From an uncultured Alistipes sp. (lineage in GTDB: Bacteria > Bacteroidota > Bacteroidia > Bacteroidales > Rikenellaceae), in the NCBI GenBank assembly GCA_900542505.1, contig UQNV01000010.1:1-56216 (forward strand): a stretch of 56,216 nucleotides of DNA, read 5' to 3'. Numbering within the stretch: position 1 is the first letter of the stretch; the number at the start of each line of letters is the position of its first letter. Made by a program: the position numbers and the translations under genes. The notes beneath the pieces are model-generated. The model saw nothing but the letters and a program-made list of their open reading frames with translations. It did not search any database and was not told the origin of the DNA. This document shows, piece after piece, positions 17,925 through 26,337 of the stretch.

Positions 17925-20900
17925 CTACCGCTTGCGGAAGTAGTTCACCGCGTTGCGGAAGATGGCCTGCTCGCGGTTGCCCGCGATGTTCTTGAAGAGG
18001 TTCTCCTCCCAGCGCTCCGTATGGCCCATCTTGCCCAGAATCTGGCCGTCGCGCGAGATGATGCCCTCGATGGCGAAATTCGAACCGTTGGGGTTGTAGG
18101 GAGCCTCGGCCGTAGCGCGGCCCTCGGGGTCGGCATACTGGAAGGCCACCTGACCGTTGTCGAAGAGTTCGCGGGCCAGCTCGTCGCTCACCACGAACTT
18201 GCCCTCGCCGTGGCTGACGGCAATCGAGTGCAGCTCGCCCAGCTCGAATCCGGCCAGCCAGGGCGAATTGAGCGATGCCACACGCGTGGTGACAATCTGC
18301 GAGACGTGGCGGTTGATGTCGTTGCGGAAGAGCGTCGGCGAGGATTCGGTCACGCGGCCGAGCCGTCCATAGGGAAGCAGGCCCGACTTCACCAGCGCCT
18401 GGAAGCCGTTGCAGATACCCAGAATCAGACCTCCGCGGTCGAGCAGCGCATGAATCTCGGCGGCGATTTCGGCGTTGTTCAGCACATTGACGATGAACTT
18501 GCCGCTGCCGTCGGGCTCGTCGCCGGCCGAGAAGCCGCCGCTCAGCACGAAGATGTGGCAGCGCGAGATGTGCTCCTTCATCTGGTGAATCGACCGCAGG
18601 ATGTCGTCGCCCTCGAGGTTGCACAGCACGCTCGTGGTCACCTCGGCGCCCGCCAGGCGGAAGGCCTTGGCCGTATCGTAGTCGCAGTTCGTTCCGGGGA
18701 AGACCGGCAGGTAGGCCACCGGATGCTCGACCGCCTCGCCGCCGTAGCGGAACGTACGGCGCTCGGGCGTGGTCTCGACCACCTCGGCGTGGTTGTCGCC
18801 CTTGTCGGGATAGACCGAGGCGAACTTTTCGGTATTGGCGCGGTAGAGCTCGTCGAGCGGCATGCGCACGCCGTTGACGGTCAGCGCCTCGTCGGCAACG
18901 GTCTCGCCCAGCAGCTCGACCGAAGGATGGTTCAGCTCGACGGCGCTCTCGACCAGAATCGAGCCGTAGGCGTAGTCGAACAGCGCCTGCTCGTCCATCT
19001 TCACCCGTGCGCCGATGCGGTTGCCGAAGGCCATCTTGGCCAGACCCTCGGCCACGCCGCCGAAGCCGACGGCCCACGCCGAGAGGATATCGCCCCGCTC
19101 GATGCCTTCGCTCACGAAGCCGAAGTTGCGCTTCAGCTGCGCCGTGTCGGGCATGTAGCTCTCCGTAGGCGTATGGCGCACGAGGTAGAGGCGGTTGCCC
19201 GGCCGCTTGAAGTCGGTCGAGATAACGTGCCGCGCATCGACCGTCGTGATGCCGAAGGCCATCAGCATGGGGGGCACGTTGATATCCTGGAAGGTTCCCG
19301 ACATGGAGTCCTTGCCGCCGATGGAGGGGAGTCCCAGCTCCACCTGCATGCGCAGTGCGCCGAGCAGCGCACCGAGCGGCTTGCCCCACGAGGTCGGGTT
19401 CTTGGTCATGCGTTCGAAATACTCCTGATAGGAGTAGCGCATCCGGTCGTAGCGGGCACCTGCGGCCACCACCTTCGCTGCGGCCTCGACCACGGCATAG
19501 GCTGCCCCGTGGTAGGGGCTCCACGATGCGAGGAAGGGGTTGTAGCCGAAGGCCATGATGCTGGCCGTATCGGTATAGCCGTCGGTCGGGAGTTTTTGCA
19601 CCGAGACCTGGGTCTCACTCCCCTGCGTCCGTCCGCCGAAGGGCATGAGCACCGTCGAGCGGCCAATCGAGGAGTCGAACATCTCGATGAGGCCACGCTG
19701 CGAGAGGACGTTGTCGTCGCTCAGGTCGGCAGCCATCTTCTCGGCCAGCGTCGCACCCGGCAGCTCGCGGCGGAAGGGGTTGCGCTGCTCGACACGGCCG
19801 ATGCGCGCCTCGGCATAGTGCTTGGCGCCGGCGCTGTCGATGAATTCGCGCGAGAGGTCGACCACCAGGCGGTCGCCGTTGTACATCCGCATGCGCGCCG
19901 TATCGGTCACCTCGGCCACCTGCACCACCTCGATGTTCTCCTCGCGGCAGTACTTCATGAACTCCTCGGCATCCTTCGCCTCGACCACCACGGCCATACG
20001 CTCCTGCGACTCGCTGATGGCCAGCTCCGTCGCGTTCAGACCGCTGTACTTCACCCGCACGCGGTCGAGGTGGATATCCAGACCGTCGGCCAGCTCGCCG
20101 ATGGCGACGCTGACGCCGCCAGCGCCGAAGTCGTTCGATTTCTTGATGAGGCGCGTCACCTCGGGACGGCGGAAGAGCCGCTCGAGCTTGCGCTCCTCGG
20201 GGGCGTTGCCCTTCTGCACCTCGCTGCCGCACGTTTCGAGCGACTTGGCGTTGTGCTCCTTCGACGAGCCGGTCGCTCCGCCGATACCGTCACGGCCCGT
20301 ACGGCCGCCCAGCATCAGGATGACGTCGCCCGGCAGCGGCTTCTCGCGGCGGACCGATTCGGCCTTGACGGCGCCCACGACGGCGCCCACCTCGAGACGC
20401 TTGGCCACATAGCCCTCGTGGTATACCTCGCGCACGTGGGTCGTAGCCAGACCAATCTGGTTGCCGTAGCTCGAGTAGCCGGCCGCGGCCTTGTGGGTGA
20501 TGACCCGCTGCGGCAGCTTGCCCGGCAGCGTGTCGCTCACCTTCTGGTAGATGTTGCCCGCACCCGTCACGCGCATCGCCTGGTAGACGTAGCTGCGGCC
20601 CGACAGCGGGTCGCGGATGGCGCCGCCCAGACAGGTCGACGCACCGCCGAAGGGCTCGATTTCGGTCGGGTGGTTATGGGTTTCGTTCTTGAACTGCAGC
20701 AGCCAGCGCTCCGTCTGTCCGTCGACGTCGACATCGACATAGACCGAGCAGGCGTTGTTCTCGTCGCTCACCTCGAGGTCCTCCAGCAGTCCGTTCTTGC
20801 GCAGGTAGCGGGCGCCGATGGTGGCCAGGTCCATCAGGCAGATGCTCTTCTGCTCGCGGCCCAGTTCGCGGCGGATGCGCAGGTAGAGCGCAAGCGACTC

Positions 20901-21638
20901 CTCGATGTCGCCGCGCACGAACGACTCCTCGACCGTGATGTTGTCGAGCTGGGTCGTGAAGGTGGTGTGGCGGCAGTGGTCGCTCCAATAGGTGTCGAGA
21001 ATCCGGAGTTCGGTCTCATAGGGGTCGCGACCCTCGCGGCGGAAGTAGTTGACCACCTCGCGCAGGTCGTCGGCGTTCATCGCCAGACCGAAGCGCTTGC
21101 AATAGGACTCCAGCTCCTCCTCGCCCATCTGGCGGAAGCCTTCGAGCACCGGCACGGGCTTCACCTCGGCATGCTCGAGGTCGGTCAGCCGGCCGAGGTC
21201 CTTTTCGCGCGACTCGACGGCATTGATGTAGTAGTGGCGGATGCGGGCCAGCTCCTCTTCGGTGACACCGTCGTCGAAGAGCAGCAACTTGGCCGAACGG
21301 ATATTGACCCGGGCCGAAGGGTCAATCAGCCGCACGCAGTCGATGGCCGACGCGGCGCGCTGGTCGAACTGGCCGGGGAGGAACTCCACGGCGATGTACT
21401 TGCGGCCCTCAAGGTCGCACGCATCGGTCACCGTATCGGTCACCACCTCGCCGAAGACGCGGTAGCGGCTCTTCTCGAGCAGCTCTTCCGTGAAGCCGAA
21501 CAAATCGTAGACGTTCAGCAGACGCAGCTCGGCGATGTGCAGATTCAGGTTGGCGTTCAGCTCCCGGCGAAGGCTCTCCGCCTCGACGCGGAAGCGGGGA
21601 CGCTTCTCGACAAAAATTCGGTAATTGGACGTTTTCAT
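17925..21638 (-). CDS. purL: FGAM synthase PurL, large single-chain form
   Basis: PurL converts FGAR to FGAM with glutamine and ATP (step 4). At 1237 residues it is the large fused form of Proteobacteria, Bacteroidetes and eukaryotes, with an N-terminal PurS-like domain, a PurM-like ATPase core ([33 protein letters not shown]) and a C-terminal class I glutaminase. The glutaminase shows [11 protein letters not shown], the nucleophile elbow [10 protein letters not shown] and AVSHGEGKF. No separate purS or purQ is needed or seen. It begins 84 nt after purK. Confidence 0.98.
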   Translation of the reverse strand: MKTSNYRIFVEKRPRFRVEAESLRRELNANLNLHIAELRLLNVYDLFGFTEELLEKSRYRVFGEVVTDTVTDACDLEGRKYIAVEFLPGQFDQRAASAIDCVRLIDPSARVNIRSAKLLLFDDGVTEEELARIRHYYINAVESREKDLGRLTDLEHAEVKPVPVLEGFRQMGEEELESYCKRFGLAMNADDLREVVNYFRREGRDPYETELRILDTYWSDHCRHTTFTTQLDNITVEESFVRGDIEESLALYLRIRRELGREQKSICLMDLATIGARYLRKNGLLEDLEVSDENNACSVYVDVDVDGQTERWLLQFKNETHNHPTEIEPFGGASTCLGGAIRDPLSGRSYVYQAMRVTGAGNIYQKVSDTLPGKLPQRVITHKAAAGYSSYGNQIGLATTHVREVYHEGYVAKRLEVGAVVGAVKAESVRREKPLPGDVILMLGGRTGRDGIGGATGSSKEHNAKSLETCGSEVQKGNAPEERKLERLFRRPEVTRLIKKSNDFGAGGVSVAIGELADGLDIHLDRVRVKYSGLNATELAISESQERMAVVVEAKDAEEFMKYCREENIEVVQVAEVTDTARMRMYNGDRLVVDLSREFIDSAGAKHYAEARIGRVEQRNPFRRELPGATLAEKMAADLSDDNVLSQRGLIEMFDSSIGRSTVLMPFGGRTQGSETQVSVQKLPTDGYTDTASIMAFGYNPFLASWSPYHGAAYAVVEAAAKVVAAGARYDRMRYSYQEYFERMTKNPTSWGKPLGALLGALRMQVELGLPSIGGKDSMSGTFQDINVPPMLMAFGITTVDARHVISTDFKRPGNRLYLVRHTPTESYMPDTAQLKRNFGFVSEGIERGDILSAWAVGFGGVAEGLAKMAFGNRIGARVKMDEQALFDYAYGSILVESAVELNHPSVELLGETVADEALTVNGVRMPLDELYRANTEKFASVYPDKGDNHAEVVETTPERRTFRYGGEAVEHPVAYLPVFPGTNCDYDTAKAFRLAGAEVTTSVLCNLEGDDILRSIHQMKEHISRCHIFVLSGGFSAGDEPDGSGKFIVNVLNNAEIAAEIHALLDRGGLILGICNGFQALVKSGLLPYGRLGRVTESSPTLFRNDINRHVSQIVTTRVASLNSPWLAGFELGELHSIAVSHGEGKFVVSDELARELFDNGQVAFQYADPEGRATAEAPYNPNGSNFAIEGIISRDGQILGKMGHTERWEENLFKNIAGNREQAIFRNAVNYFRKR

Positions 21639-21722
21639 GTATGCTCGTTTGTTTCTTATCCTCGGTTTTCACGGCCCGGCGGAAACGGTGTCATGCCCCT
21701 GCCCGGCCATCGGGGCGGCGGA

Positions 21723-22823
21723 CTACCGCACGAAGCGGTCGCTCCACTCGCGTTCGTAACGCTCGGGCGTCATCCCCACGAAGGTGATGTGGCCCATTTT
21801 GCGCTTGGGACGGCTCTCCGTCTTGCCGTAGATGTGGACATAGGCCCCCTCGTGCCCCTCGGCGGCGATGCGCCGGGCCTCCTCGAGGTCCTGTCCCAGG
21901 ATGTTCTTCATGACCGTCGGGGCAACCAGCCGGGGCTTCTCCAACGGCATGCCCAGCAGGTAGCGCACCAGTTCGCGGAACTGGTTGGTCGTACACCCCT
22001 CGATGGTATAGTGGCCGCTGTTGTGGGGACGCGGGGCCATTTCGTTGAAGTAGAATTCGCCGTCGCGGACAAAGTACTCGATGGCGAGGATTCCCTCATA
22101 GCCGCACCGCCGCATGAACTCCGCACTGAGCTGCTTCATGCGGCCGAGCAGTTCGTCCGACATCTCGGCCGGCACGAAACAGAGGTCGAGAATCCCGTCG
22201 CGGTGGACGTTGCGCCCCACGGGGAAGCTCACCACCTGCCGCCCGTCGCTGACCATCACGATGCTGGCCTCGAAGTCGAAGGGGACGAACTCCTCCAGGA
22301 TGCAGGGTACCGTCAGCATGGGGAGTGCACGCAGGATATCCTCCTCGGAGCGCAGCACCACCTGACCGTGGCCGTCGTAGCCCAGCGTACGGGTCTTCAG
22401 CACGGCCGGCAGGCCGAGCGATGAGACGGCCGCGCGCAGCGACGCCTCGTCGTCGACAGCCGCATAGCGGGGCGTGAGCAGTCCGTTGTTGCGGGCATTG
22501 TCCTTTTCGCGCAGACGGTCCTGCGAATCGTAGAGCGGGCGATAACCCTGCGGGATGTTGTAACGCTCGACCAGCGGGATGAGGATGTCGCCCGGGACGT
22601 TCTCGAATTCGTAGGTCACCACGTCGGCACGGCGGCAGAGCTCCTCGACCGCCTGCGGGTCGTCGAAACGGCCCACGATGCGGTCGTCGCAAACGGCAAA
22701 GGCCGGGGCGTCGGCCGCCGGGTCGAGGCAGACGACGCGCGCGCCCAGCAGGTGGGCCTGCTCGGCAATCATCAGGCCCAGCTGTCCGCCGCCGATGATT
22801 CCGATGGTTTTCGTTGCATTCAT
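21723..22823 (-). CDS. purK: N5-carboxyaminoimidazole ribonucleotide synthase PurK
   Basis: PurK uses ATP and bicarbonate to form N5-CAIR from AIR, the substrate of PurE. I chose ATG 22823 (MNATKTIGIIGGGQLG). The frame is open far upstream, but that part overlaps purE in another phase and is not real. The 366-residue ATP-grasp protein shows IGGGQLGLM, YEFENVPGD, LKTRTLGYDGHGQ, EEFVPFDFE and NEMAPRPHNSGHYT. It lies 56 nt after purE. Confidence 0.96.
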   Translation of the reverse strand: MNATKTIGIIGGGQLGLMIAEQAHLLGARVVCLDPAADAPAFAVCDDRIVGRFDDPQAVEELCRRADVVTYEFENVPGDILIPLVERYNIPQGYRPLYDSQDRLREKDNARNNGLLTPRYAAVDDEASLRAAVSSLGLPAVLKTRTLGYDGHGQVVLRSEEDILRALPMLTVPCILEEFVPFDFEASIVMVSDGRQVVSFPVGRNVHRDGILDLCFVPAEMSDELLGRMKQLSAEFMRRCGYEGILAIEYFVRDGEFYFNEMAPRPHNSGHYTIEGCTTNQFRELVRYLLGMPLEKPRLVAPTVMKNILGQDLEEARRIAAEGHEGAYVHIYGKTESRPKRKMGHITFVGMTPERYEREWSDRFVR

Positions 22824-22879
22824 TTCCGGTTCGATGTCACGTGTTATGCGGGCTCCTCGGCGGAGCGCCGCGCTTGGGT

Positions 22880-23347
22880 TCAGAGTTCGGCGCGCAGCAC
22901 GTCGGCCGTCTGCTTGGCACGGAAGGCCTCGAGTTTCTCGGCCAGCGCCGCATCCTGCAGCGCCAGAATCGACACGGCAATCAGCGCCGCATTCTTCGCT
23001 CCGTTGATGGCCGTCGTCGCCACGGGAACGCCCGCCGGCATCTGCACGATGGAGAGCAGCGAATCCAGACCGTTCAATGCACGCGACTTGACGGGCACAC
23101 CCACGACGGGCAGCGTCGTCATCGAGGCGACCATACCCGGCAGATGGGCTGCACCGCCCGCTCCGGCGATGATGACGCCCAGTCCGCGGCTGCGGGCCGT
23201 CTTGGCATATTCGCACAGCAAATCGGGCGTACGGTGAGCGCTCACCACCCGCTTTTCGTATTCGATGCCGAACTGTTCGAGCATGGCCACTGCATCGGCC
23301 ATCACCTCGTAATCGCTCGTCGAGCCCATGATTACTCCGACCTTCAT
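22880..23347 (-). CDS. purE: N5-CAIR mutase PurE (class I)
   Basis: PurE moves the carboxyl group of N5-CAIR to C4 to give CAIR. The 155-residue protein has the class I features [13 protein letters not shown], the catalytic-site SAHRTPD with its conserved His, and [12 protein letters not shown]. It is the first enzyme gene of the purine operon. Unlike most genes here it has a purine-rich AGAGAGGAT directly before ATG, a fair Shine-Dalgarno-like match. A ~570-nt leader precedes it. Confidence 0.97.
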   Translation of the reverse strand: MKVGVIMGSTSDYEVMADAVAMLEQFGIEYEKRVVSAHRTPDLLCEYAKTARSRGLGVIIAGAGGAAHLPGMVASMTTLPVVGVPVKSRALNGLDSLLSIVQMPAGVPVATTAINGAKNAALIAVSILALQDAALAEKLEAFRAKQTADVLRAEL

Positions 23348-23455
23348 ATCCTCTCTGTTTTTTATCGTTTTTTGTTTCTGTTCTCCGTTCTCTTCCGCTC
23401 AGCCGGGAGGCCAAACACCCCGGCTCTCGGGATTCTCCGGCCTCCGTGCGGGCCA

Positions 23456-23562
23456 TCGGCTTCGCCCCGCGCTCCTTCCCGGGCCATCGGCTTCCTCCGG
23501 ACCCTGCCGGGAGTACCGCACTCTGTCTCGCCCTGTCCGGAGCTCCTCGGCTTCGCCCCGCG
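23456..23562. repeat. GC-rich direct repeat in the purine leader
   Basis: The 16-mer TCGGCTTCGCCCCGCG occurs exactly at 23456-23471 and 23547-23562. Degenerate copies of the surrounding unit (ATCGGCTTCCTCCGG at 23486-23500; ATCGGCTCCGG at 23577-23587) give an imperfect tandem arrangement. Each unit is self-complementary enough to fold (GGCTTCGCC). Confidence 0.65.
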
Positions 23563-23701
23563 CCCCTTGCGGGCTCATCGGCTCCGGCCCGGCGCCGGGC
23601 CGAAACTCCGTTCGGCCGGCAGCATCGAGACTTCAGCCGCCGACCGAATCCGTGATTCGGACGCGCCCCCGACATCCCGCATTGCGGGAAATACAAAGAC
23701 A

Positions 23702-23731
23702 GACCGCCACAACATACTTGTTATGGCGGTC
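23702..23731 (-). terminator. Terminator-like hairpin (possible attenuator) upstream of purE
   Basis: On the minus-strand RNA, GACCGCCAUAACA pairs with UGUUGUGGCGGUC over 13 consecutive positions with an AGUA loop. One of these is a U-G wobble that would be a C-A mismatch on the opposite strand, so the fold favours minus-strand RNA. The U-rich UGUCUUUGUAUUU follows. The stem begins 4 nt after the stop codon of the leader frame. Confidence 0.65.
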
Positions 23732-23735
23732 CTAT

Positions 23736-23882
23736 CTATCCGCACAGAGCGCAGGAGGCTTGCTGCTCCTGCTGGACTGCGCACTGTATCGGTTGCATCC
23801 GGTGCACCCGGGAGTGAAAGACAGAGGAGAACCCCTGTCGTCTTCTGCGCTCACGCCGGTCGTTATTGCCGATTTTCGTCAT
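23736..23882 (-). CDS. Candidate leader peptide, 48 codons, Gln-rich C-terminal end
   Basis: ATG at 23882 is the first start codon after the predicted transcription start (~23919), giving a 48-residue product. It is Arg-rich in the middle (RRERRRRQG, residues 9-17). A second in-frame ATG at 23798 would give a 20-residue peptide. That last part contains six Gln in 20 residues, including QQEQQ, plus three Cys. It has no similarity to known domains that I recognise. The TAG stop lies 4 nt before a strong hairpin. Translation is not demonstrated and no Shine-Dalgarno sequence is present. It could be a chance frame; position and composition are the only support. Confidence 0.35.
   Translation of the reverse strand: MTKIGNNDRRERRRRQGFSSVFHSRVHRMQPIQCAVQQEQQASCALCG
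23751..23772 (-). other. Small hairpin within the Gln codons of the leader frame
   Basis: GCAGGAG and CTCCTGC (7 bp) pair around an 8-nt loop on the minus-strand RNA. The left arm and loop overlap the QQEQQ codons. It could compete with, or be controlled by, a ribosome on the leader frame. Confidence 0.4.
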
Positions 23883-23925
23883 GAATTCGTCCGGATAAAA
23901 CCTGTCAATGGTCAAAACAACGTTA

Positions 23926-23956
23926 CAAAAATACGGCTTTCCGGACAACTTTCAAA
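23926..23956 (-). promoter_or_regulatory. Purine operon promoter, -33 and -7 elements
   Basis: The minus strand has TTTG (23956-23953), 19 nt, then TATTTTTG (23933-23926). This matches the Bacteroidetes primary sigma consensus TTTG-n19-TAnnTTTG exactly. Transcription would start near 23919. It lies 27 nt beyond the stop of the first GH92 gene, so the purine operon starts independently of the glycan locus. Confidence 0.75.
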
Positions 23957-23982
23957 ATAACGGACGACATTCTATCGACAAA

Positions 23983-26319
23983 TTATCGACAATCCTCGCG
24001 GCTGAACGAATAGGGGGCATCCTCCTCGGCCGTTCCGCGCGTGGTATTGGGCTCCTCGGACATCGTCAGACGCACCCGGGCACCCTTCACCAGCTCCGAA
24101 TGACGGAGGAAATTGTGCGTATAGGGCTTGCCGTCGACCTCGGCCGATGCGATATACCGGCGCGAAGGCGCGTTGCCCTCGGCTTCGATGACCAGTTCGG
24201 CGCCGTTCTCCAGCATGACGGTTGCACGCGGGAAGAGGGGCGACCCGAGGACATATTCGTCCGAAGCGGGACACACGGGATAGAATCCCAGCGCCGAGAA
24301 GACATACCAGGCCGACGTCTGTCCGTTGTCCTCGTCGCCGCAGTATCCGTCGGGACGCGCCGAATAGAGGCGGTCCATCACCTCGCGCGTCCACCACTGC
24401 GCCTTCCAGGGCTGGCCGGCGTAGTTGTAGAGGTAAATCATGTGCTGCGCCGGCTGGTTGCCGTGGGCGTAGTTGCCCATGTTGGCCACCTGCATCTCGG
24501 TGATTTCGTGAATCCGGAAGCCGTAGTAGCTGTCGTCGTAGACGGGCGGAACGACAAAGACCGAATCGAGCATCTCGGCGAAGGCTTCGCGGCCGCCCAT
24601 CAGACGCGCCAGGCCCTCGACGTCGTGGAACACCGACCAGGTGTAGTGCCATGCGTTGCCTTCGGTGAAGGCGTCGCCCCACTTGTAGGGACTGAAGGGG
24701 CTCTGGAACGAACCGTCGGCATTGCGGCCGCGCATGAGGTGCGTCTCGAGGTCGAAGACGTTGCGGTAGTTCTTCGCGCGCAGCGCCCACCGCTCCTGCT
24801 CCTCGGCCGGACGGCCCAGTCGCTTGGCCGTCTGCAGGATGCACCAGTCATCGTAGGCGTACTCGAGCGTACGGGCCACGTTCTCGGGAATGTTGACGTC
24901 GTAGGGAACGTATCCCAGCTCGTTGTAGTACTCATGACCCCAGCGGCCCGACGACGAAACCTCGGGATGGACATGCTCGGTGGCATAGACCATCGCCTCG
25001 TAGAGTTTCGCAAGGTCGGCCGAATCGGTGACGATGCCCTTCACCACGGCGTCGGAGACCACCGAGGCGGAGTTGTTGCCCACCATGCAGCCGCGATGGC
25101 CCGGGCTCGCCCACTCGGGCAGCAGCTCGTTTTCGCGCGCCACGTTGGCCAGTCCGGCCTGGATTTCGGCGTTGACCGACGGATAGACCAGGTTGAGCAG
25201 CGGGAAGAGGCAGCGGAACGTATCCCAGAAACCGGTGTCGGTATACATGTATCCCGGGCGCACCTCGCCGTTAAAGGGGCTGTAGTGGATGGGGTTGCCC
25301 TCGGCATCGAGCTCGTAGAACTTGCGCGGGAAGAGCGTCGAACGGTAGAGGCACGAATAGAAGGTGCGCATCTGCTCGTCGCTGCCGCCCTCGACACGGA
25401 TGCGGCCCAGCACGTCGTCCCAGCGCTGCTGCGCCTTGGCCTTGACGGTCTCGAAGTCATCCTCGCCCAGCTCGCTCTCGAGGTTGCGCACGGCCTGCTC
25501 CGCCGAGATGAACGACGAGGCGACCCGCACGTTGACCTGCTCGCCGCGCACGGTGGTGAAGTGCACCTTCACCACGGCATGTTCGCCCTCGACGCGCTTG
25601 CCGCCATCGGGATAGAGCACCCGGCTGCCCGCCTTGTAGTTCGCCGGCGAGTCGGTCAACTCGACACCCGAGAAGGGTTTGTCAAAACGCAGGATGAAGT
25701 AGTTGCGGAAGTTGTCGGGCACGCCGCCGCTGTTGCGCGTCGTATAGCCGGCAATGGTACGGTCGTCGACCACCTCGACGCACGACCCGCGGTCGAAGGC
25801 ATCGACCACCACGCCCGACTCCTCCGATTCGGGGAAGGTAAAGCGCAGGATGGCGGCACGCTCGGTGGGAGCCACCTCGGCCTTGACGTCGTGGTCGGCC
25901 AGGTAGACCGAGTAATAATAGGGGCGCGCCTGCTCCGCCTGGTGCGAGAACCAGCTCTGGCGCGACTCCTCATCCAGTTTGTCGTTGCCGCGCACGGGCA
26001 TCACCGAGAACTGGCCGTAGTCGTTAATCCACGGCGAGGGCTGGTGCGTCTGCTTGAAGCCGCGGAGCGTATGGGCCCCGTAGGTGTAGGTCCATCCGTC
26101 GCCCATGCGGCCCGTCTGCGGCGTCCAGAAGTTCATGCCCCACGGCAGGGCGATGGCCGGATAGGTGTTGCCGGCCGAGAGCGAATAGTCGGACTGAGTC
26201 CCGACGAGCGTCGAGACATATTCCGAAGGGCGGACAACCTCCTCTGCGCCCCGCGAGGGTGCGCAGCAGGAGGTTGCAGCCAATGCGAGCACCGAAAGTG
26301 CCCAATACATGATTTTCAT
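23983..26319 (-). CDS. GH92 alpha-mannosidase lipoprotein (alpha-1,2 type predicted)
   Basis: A calcium-dependent exo-alpha-mannosidase, expected in the periplasm or membrane-anchored. ATG 26319 is preferred over a TTG 6 nt upstream. The signal ends in a lipobox ATSC with Cys18. The GH92 catalytic domain shows DTGFWDTFRC, EGNAWHYTW with the proposed general acid Glu553, and CGDEDNGQTSAW with the base pair Asp662/Asp664. Glu553 to Asp664 is 111 residues, exactly the spacing of Glu533/Asp644 that I recall for B. thetaiotaomicron BT3990. His604-Glu605 (RIHEITE) fall where BT3990 has the His584-Glu585 pair linked to alpha-1,2 specificity. The 778-residue length is normal. It is the last gene of the MFS-GH130-GH92 unit, 18 nt after the second GH92 gene. 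Confidence 0.94.
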   Translation of the reverse strand: MKIMYWALSVLALAATSCCAPSRGAEEVVRPSEYVSTLVGTQSDYSLSAGNTYPAIALPWGMNFWTPQTGRMGDGWTYTYGAHTLRGFKQTHQPSPWINDYGQFSVMPVRGNDKLDEESRQSWFSHQAEQARPYYYSVYLADHDVKAEVAPTERAAILRFTFPESEESGVVVDAFDRGSCVEVVDDRTIAGYTTRNSGGVPDNFRNYFILRFDKPFSGVELTDSPANYKAGSRVLYPDGGKRVEGEHAVVKVHFTTVRGEQVNVRVASSFISAEQAVRNLESELGEDDFETVKAKAQQRWDDVLGRIRVEGGSDEQMRTFYSCLYRSTLFPRKFYELDAEGNPIHYSPFNGEVRPGYMYTDTGFWDTFRCLFPLLNLVYPSVNAEIQAGLANVARENELLPEWASPGHRGCMVGNNSASVVSDAVVKGIVTDSADLAKLYEAMVYATEHVHPEVSSSGRWGHEYYNELGYVPYDVNIPENVARTLEYAYDDWCILQTAKRLGRPAEEQERWALRAKNYRNVFDLETHLMRGRNADGSFQSPFSPYKWGDAFTEGNAWHYTWSVFHDVEGLARLMGGREAFAEMLDSVFVVPPVYDDSYYGFRIHEITEMQVANMGNYAHGNQPAQHMIYLYNYAGQPWKAQWWTREVMDRLYSARPDGYCGDEDNGQTSAWYVFSALGFYPVCPASDEYVLGSPLFPRATVMLENGAELVIEAEGNAPSRRYIASAEVDGKPYTHNFLRHSELVKGARVRLTMSEEPNTTRGTAEEDAPYSFSREDCR

Positions 26320-26337
26320 CGGCAAAAGTCGATTCGT

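Larger units (their letters stand above)
23348..23982 (-). promoter_or_regulatory. Purine operon leader region
   Basis: This is the longest gap between recognised enzyme genes in the window. In minus-strand order it holds a strong promoter (23956-23926), a 48-codon frame (23882-23736), a hairpin inside its last codons (23772-23751), a terminator-like hairpin 4 nt after its stop (23731-23702), several small stems, and then about 250 nt of GC-rich imperfect repeats up to the purE initiation region. I found no TAnnTTTG match between 23348 and 23700, so the upstream promoter is the best candidate for the operon. I do not recognise a known purine, ZTP or PRPP riboswitch core. Confidence 0.6.

Noticed and set aside
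21723..23696. A 657-codon frame covering purK and running through purE
   Set aside because: The upstream part overlaps purE out of frame and translates the GC-rich leader. PurK homologues begin at the IGIIGGGQLG motif just after ATG 22823.
23348..23700. Purine, ZTP or PRPP riboswitch before purE
   Set aside because: I looked for the conserved cores and did not recognise them. The sequence is dominated by GC-rich repeats. A covariance-model search (Rfam) would be decisive.
24450..24475. GNQP in place of GNEP in the first GH92 gene as loss of the catalytic acid
   Set aside because: The proposed general acid lies in the EGNAW motif (Glu553), which is intact. The 111-residue spacing to Asp664 supports this assignment.
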